Origin: Zychaea mexicana
Lineage: Eukaryota > Mucoromycota > Mucoromycetes > Mucorales > Lichtheimiaceae
Assembly (NCBI RefSeq): GCF_025766255.1
Contig: NW_026516856.1
Location: 1-58,301 of the forward strand
Length of the DNA: 58,301 nucleotides
Direction: 5' to 3'
Within the stretch, counting starts at the first letter, position 1; every line of letters starts with the position of its first letter. The notes under the pieces were generated by a model. That model ran no database searches and had not been told where the DNA came from. It saw only the letters and a list, made by a program, of their open reading frames with translations. Positions 54,575 to 58,301 of the stretch are shown one piece after another. The translations under genes were made by a program, and so were the position numbers.

Positions 54575-56777
54575 TTCTTTCTATCATCTAACTCTTACTA
54601 CATACCTGACATTACATCTTTATAAGACAGTTTTATCTTTTTACATATAACACTCTTTTCAGAAAGTCTGTATTTTCTCTTTCCCCCTTTTTTTCTATTA
54701 CTCAACTCTTAGTACACGCCTGACGCTACATTTCCTCTTCTTTTGTCGACATTGTTCTGTAATATTTCCAAAGAATGTTTTACTTTTTTATCTGTCAAGT
54801 ACTTTACCGCAATGATATGAAAATCAAAATGCAGTGGCAGAGAAGAGACAATTAAAGTGACTATAACAATTTAAATAAAGACACAAATTATCCCTCAAAA
54901 TATGCTGTTATCTTCCTGTTCTTATTCTTTACATACATACACCACTTCGCCACTTTGATAAAGATACATAGTTTACTCAATTTATTGAAAGTATCAATGA
55001 TAGTTTTTTTAAAAAAAAACACTGTAAAGTTCAATTTGGCTGCAATAATAAATAAGATTAAAAAAAAGGTGTGCTGAATACATATCAGTTCTGCACATTA
55101 AATGCTTGCTCGCAGATAATCAAGCACACCTCCTTCTCTGTCCAATAACATGATTCAGTCTATATATAAGGATCTATTATTAGTCAATGGCTTTTTTTTA
55201 AAAGCAAAGCATACAAATGTAGAAGAACTCCAGTGTTGTGTTAAGTTGTGGTGCATATCCATGACAGCATCATAGAACGCCGTATTATAAATGGCATTAT
55301 TGACTAGTCTTCTTCTGAAAACAAATATAGTTGCCACAACCTTCATTTTTCTTTACTAGTTATTATTCTTTCTTTTCTAGAGTTGGCTCAACAGGAGACA
55401 GACATTTGAAATTACCAGAGTGGAATATGTATATCATGAAAGGATAGCGTTAAGTAAACTATAATAATTTGAAAACCACTGCTTGCCTCTAACTAGGTAT
55501 TTTGACATTGTATAATTTATGGGTCTTGTTTGTGTCAATCAGTAAGCTACTGGAAAGAATGATTGCATCATAAGAAAGAGAGAGAGAGAATAACAATTGA
55601 TTGAATTTTATCAAGTAGTGATTATAATAAACAGATTAAAGTATTCATTATGCAATAAGAGCGGCATTACACAAAATAGCTAAAATAATAAAAAGCTACT
55701 ATTTGTCTACTAGTTTGCTAAGATCCATTACTTGGAATGGTTTGTCCGTATCTAAACTGCGAATAAAGAAGAGAGATTAATGTTCACAAAATCTATGTAA
55801 TTACTCACATTATGAGTCATCAATGAATCCGTTAGGTATGGATAGAAGTAGTTAAATTAGGAACTGTCAATAACAAAGAATACAATGTCTCAAATTTTTT
55901 CATATAATATAATATGGTAGTGCTGATTATTGTGAAACAGTCATTTAAATTAAGTAATGAGTAAAAAAAAAGCTGGCTTACGCATAAACTTGTAGGCCAG
56001 CAAGATTTCTTCCTTTATGTAAGGTCATGACACATCTTTTTTCACAGGTATCGACCCTTCCCATTCTATTAAATACTTTTTTTAATCAAGTTTAATTAGA
56101 CATTTTTTTTGGTGAAACTCTTTTCTCAGTCTTTTTGCATAATAACAAACCACGTACACGTACAACAGCAACAACGACAAGCACAATTCAATCTGGACAT
56201 ACTAATTCATATGGACAAGGCTATTGTTTCTTTTTTATTTACATCATTTTTTGTTTAAGGTAATCCATAAAATTATTACTTTTTTCAACTTGCAAAAAAA
56301 AAAAAACCGACCAGCCAGCCAGCAATTTCTCTTCTTTCAAAATAGATGAAATGGAACCTTGGATATAATCATTTTCTTTTCCTATCACTCTTTTTTGGTA
56401 TATCTCAAGCACATTATCCACTTCTGCTCCTCCCCTTTCTTTTCTTGATCTTTTAACAAGAACAATGAACAATAACCAAGTTTGAAACAATCTCCTTCCC
56501 TACAACAGTCAATGGTATGTTTACGTTTTTACTGCTGCGTATTGGATCTCACTGAAACTGCAACAGGTGAACAAGTGAATAAGAACGGAACTATGTAACA
56601 ATATTAACCCACTAGTGATTGAATCTTGCCTTCGACATTCTTTTACATTGTACTAGTGCTTACAAGATTCAAACAAAATTGCAAGAACTCAGTCAATTGT
56701 TGTAATCAAGTCAACTCAAATAAAAACGAGTAATGGCAACAGCAACATACTGTTATTCACCGAATCCAACATTTCTA
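54575..56777. other. AT-rich region without recognisable genes
   Basis: Starts with the remainder of flank-repeat copy b and a third, more diverged copy c (about 54640-54775; ACTCTTAGTACACGCCTGAC). A GA run lies at 55577-55588. ORFs are short (63-83 codons) and unremarkable. Confidence 0.45.
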
Positions 56778-58301
56778 CAGACAACAAAAGAAAAGAATCA
56801 CTGCAGTTTATGATAAAATGGTAGAATGCAACATATGGAGACTTGAAACCGGAAAATATTTGAAAAAGAGATGAAAGTAGTAGCATTGGAACAACAGTAC
56901 GAACAGTAAGTTGCTGATAGATGTTTGAGTGTTCTATACTAGTATTATAGTATTCAAAACTAATCAATGCTATTCAATCTCTATAGCCCTTCTCACGGAC
57001 CCTATTTGGGTAAAACGGTTTAATGTAGAGGAATTCAACAAGTTGCGAAATTACAAACGGCCTATAATTCCCGAATTACCAGCATCACCTGAACAAACAA
57101 AATGGAAATGGTATCAAGCAAAGACAACGAATTGGAAGGTCAGATTTTGAATTGAGAATATTTGCTCCAAATTCTACTTAAATAACAAACAACACCATCA
57201 TCCAAGAAATAATATGGTTCTCACCAATACCGACAAGTTTAAATACATTCACAAGCTTCAGGATTCAAAATCGACTGTATCTATTTTATGTATTTAAATT
57301 GAACGTCAGGCCTATATCACAGCATATGGTACAACATTCAAGGAAGTCTTCAGTATATATTCGAGTCAAATTGCTTATTTGTTCATCAATTCTTCTTTAC
57401 CTGTCTTGCATTACACATAAACGAATCAAGGATCAAGTGTTTAATGGAAAGAAATGATTTTGGATAATGTGTTTCAACATTATGGTTCCGAAACGAAAAG
57501 GTACTTTTGTTCGAAAAGTGAAGTGTTATTCATATTTGTTTGGTGGCTGTATTGTTTATCTGTGAATTTACTAAAACGTATATCTCATCTAACTTTAGTA
57601 TAGTAACCAATCGATGAAATGATCATGTTTTGCGATATCACCAACCCAGTCAAAGCTCATGCCAAACAACGTTAGTGAATTGGGCTATATACTATTTGGT
57701 ACACGCGAATATGTTTTGGTAAGTTCTTTTTTTATATACGCACAATTGCTTTACAATATGTCTTTGATAAAACAGAAACACTAAATTCTTCAGCTTATGA
57801 ATATATTTATTAGGATCTTGTATATCATGTTCGCAGTTTTCGATATCATCCAGTTCATGAATCAGAATTACATTGGATGCAATTGACTGTAGAAGAGGCA
57901 CTTATGTTGTTGTATCATGGATACTTTGAAAAAAACCGTACAGAAGCCGACCTTATCAGACGCGCATGGACTTTTATGGATAGTTGCTTCGACTCATCCG
58001 AAAATATTGTATCCAACAGGTAATCATAATAATCACATATGCCATATAATCAAAATTCTCACAGTTACTCTCATATTTTTTAGTGGTGAAAAAGCCAGCA
58101 AGGCAACTTCAGAAGCACAAAACAAAGACAGACCAGTGGGTGGTGATAAAAGCATCACACGGAAGAAAGTTGGAACAAAAGTGGATCAGCTTTTTGCTAC
58201 CCCGCTTTTCGAACTCGGTGCAATGGAAGCAGGAGCAGAAAGTGACAGAAGTAGTAGTAAAAGTATCACGGAACTTCATATGAAGTATCCAAAAACATTA
58301 A
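56778..58301 (+). pseudogene. Second copy of the repetitive-family gene, partial at the right edge
   Basis: 56778-57150 aligns with the end of exon 3, intron 3 and exon 4 of the intact copy (ITAVYDKMVE-like text, then DPIWVKRFNVEEF...ELPASPEQ). It has a deletion in the LEQ...HP junction, a frameshift near 56860 and other changes. About 650 bp of unrelated DNA (57160-57825) follow where only a 64-bp intron is expected. From 57827 to the window end, exon 5, intron 5 and exon 6 match the intact gene with only about 7 differences in ~475 bp, intron included. The 5' part is dead. The 3' part is nearly identical and runs off the window. Confidence 0.8.

Noticed and set aside
58083..58283. 66-codon ORF at the right edge
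   Set aside because: It is an out-of-frame shadow of exon 6 of the repetitive-family gene copy.

Overview
The window is nuclear DNA of an early-diverging filamentous fungus, most likely Mucoromycota (Mucorales or a close relative). The evidence is protein-coding genes split by many short GT-AG introns of about 45-130 bp, homopolymer-rich proteins (polyQ, polyN, polyH), a P450 and multicopper oxidases of fungal type, and AT-rich intergenic DNA carrying Tc1/mariner-type and other transposon relics. I rebuilt the exon structures by hand. For all the main genes the exon lengths sum to a multiple of three with conserved motifs in frame, but no database was searched.

Positions 1-32.6 kb are a gene-dense housekeeping region: a three-LIM-domain protein (64-1854); a cytochrome P450 with nine exons (4347-6725) followed by a decayed P450 relic (about 7467-7760); a protein with a BCL7-like N-terminal domain (7950-9578); a small hydrophobic hairpin-type membrane protein (9688-10014); a WRAP73/WDR8 homologue (13384-15547) converging on alanine aminotransferase (15757-17955, minus); a RING-H2 ligase (18903-20477, minus); a membrane-anchored RBR ubiquitin ligase (22125-24594, minus); a CUS2/Tat-SF1 splicing factor (27700-29670); a polyQ coiled-coil protein (30034-31500); and NEDD8 (31980-32582). 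Ubiquitin-family functions recur here (RING, RBR, NEDD8), but the genes look independently transcribed.

Positions 33.1-44.2 kb hold a tandem array of three intact secreted multicopper oxidase (laccase-like) genes on the minus strand, with identical intron positions and TATA-like boxes about 120 bp upstream of each start, plus a fourth copy that has decayed (43458-44158).

Positions 45.5-58.3 kb are a repeat-rich compartment. It contains a 1788-bp Tc1/mariner-type element with 37-bp terminal inverted repeats; a 74-bp minisatellite with higher-order structure; a second, mutated DDE transposase fragment; an intact seven-exon gene of an uncharacterised repetitive family (49868-51762) with a relic upstream and a partial copy at the right edge; a very AT-rich ISXO2/Merlin-like transposase interrupted by a 698-bp TA-flanked element; and a 332-bp solo LTR with a perfect 5-bp target duplication. 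The most unusual items are the nested insertion, the higher-order minisatellite, the BCL7-like protein, the RBR ligase with a split IBR domain, and the uncharacterised repeated gene family.
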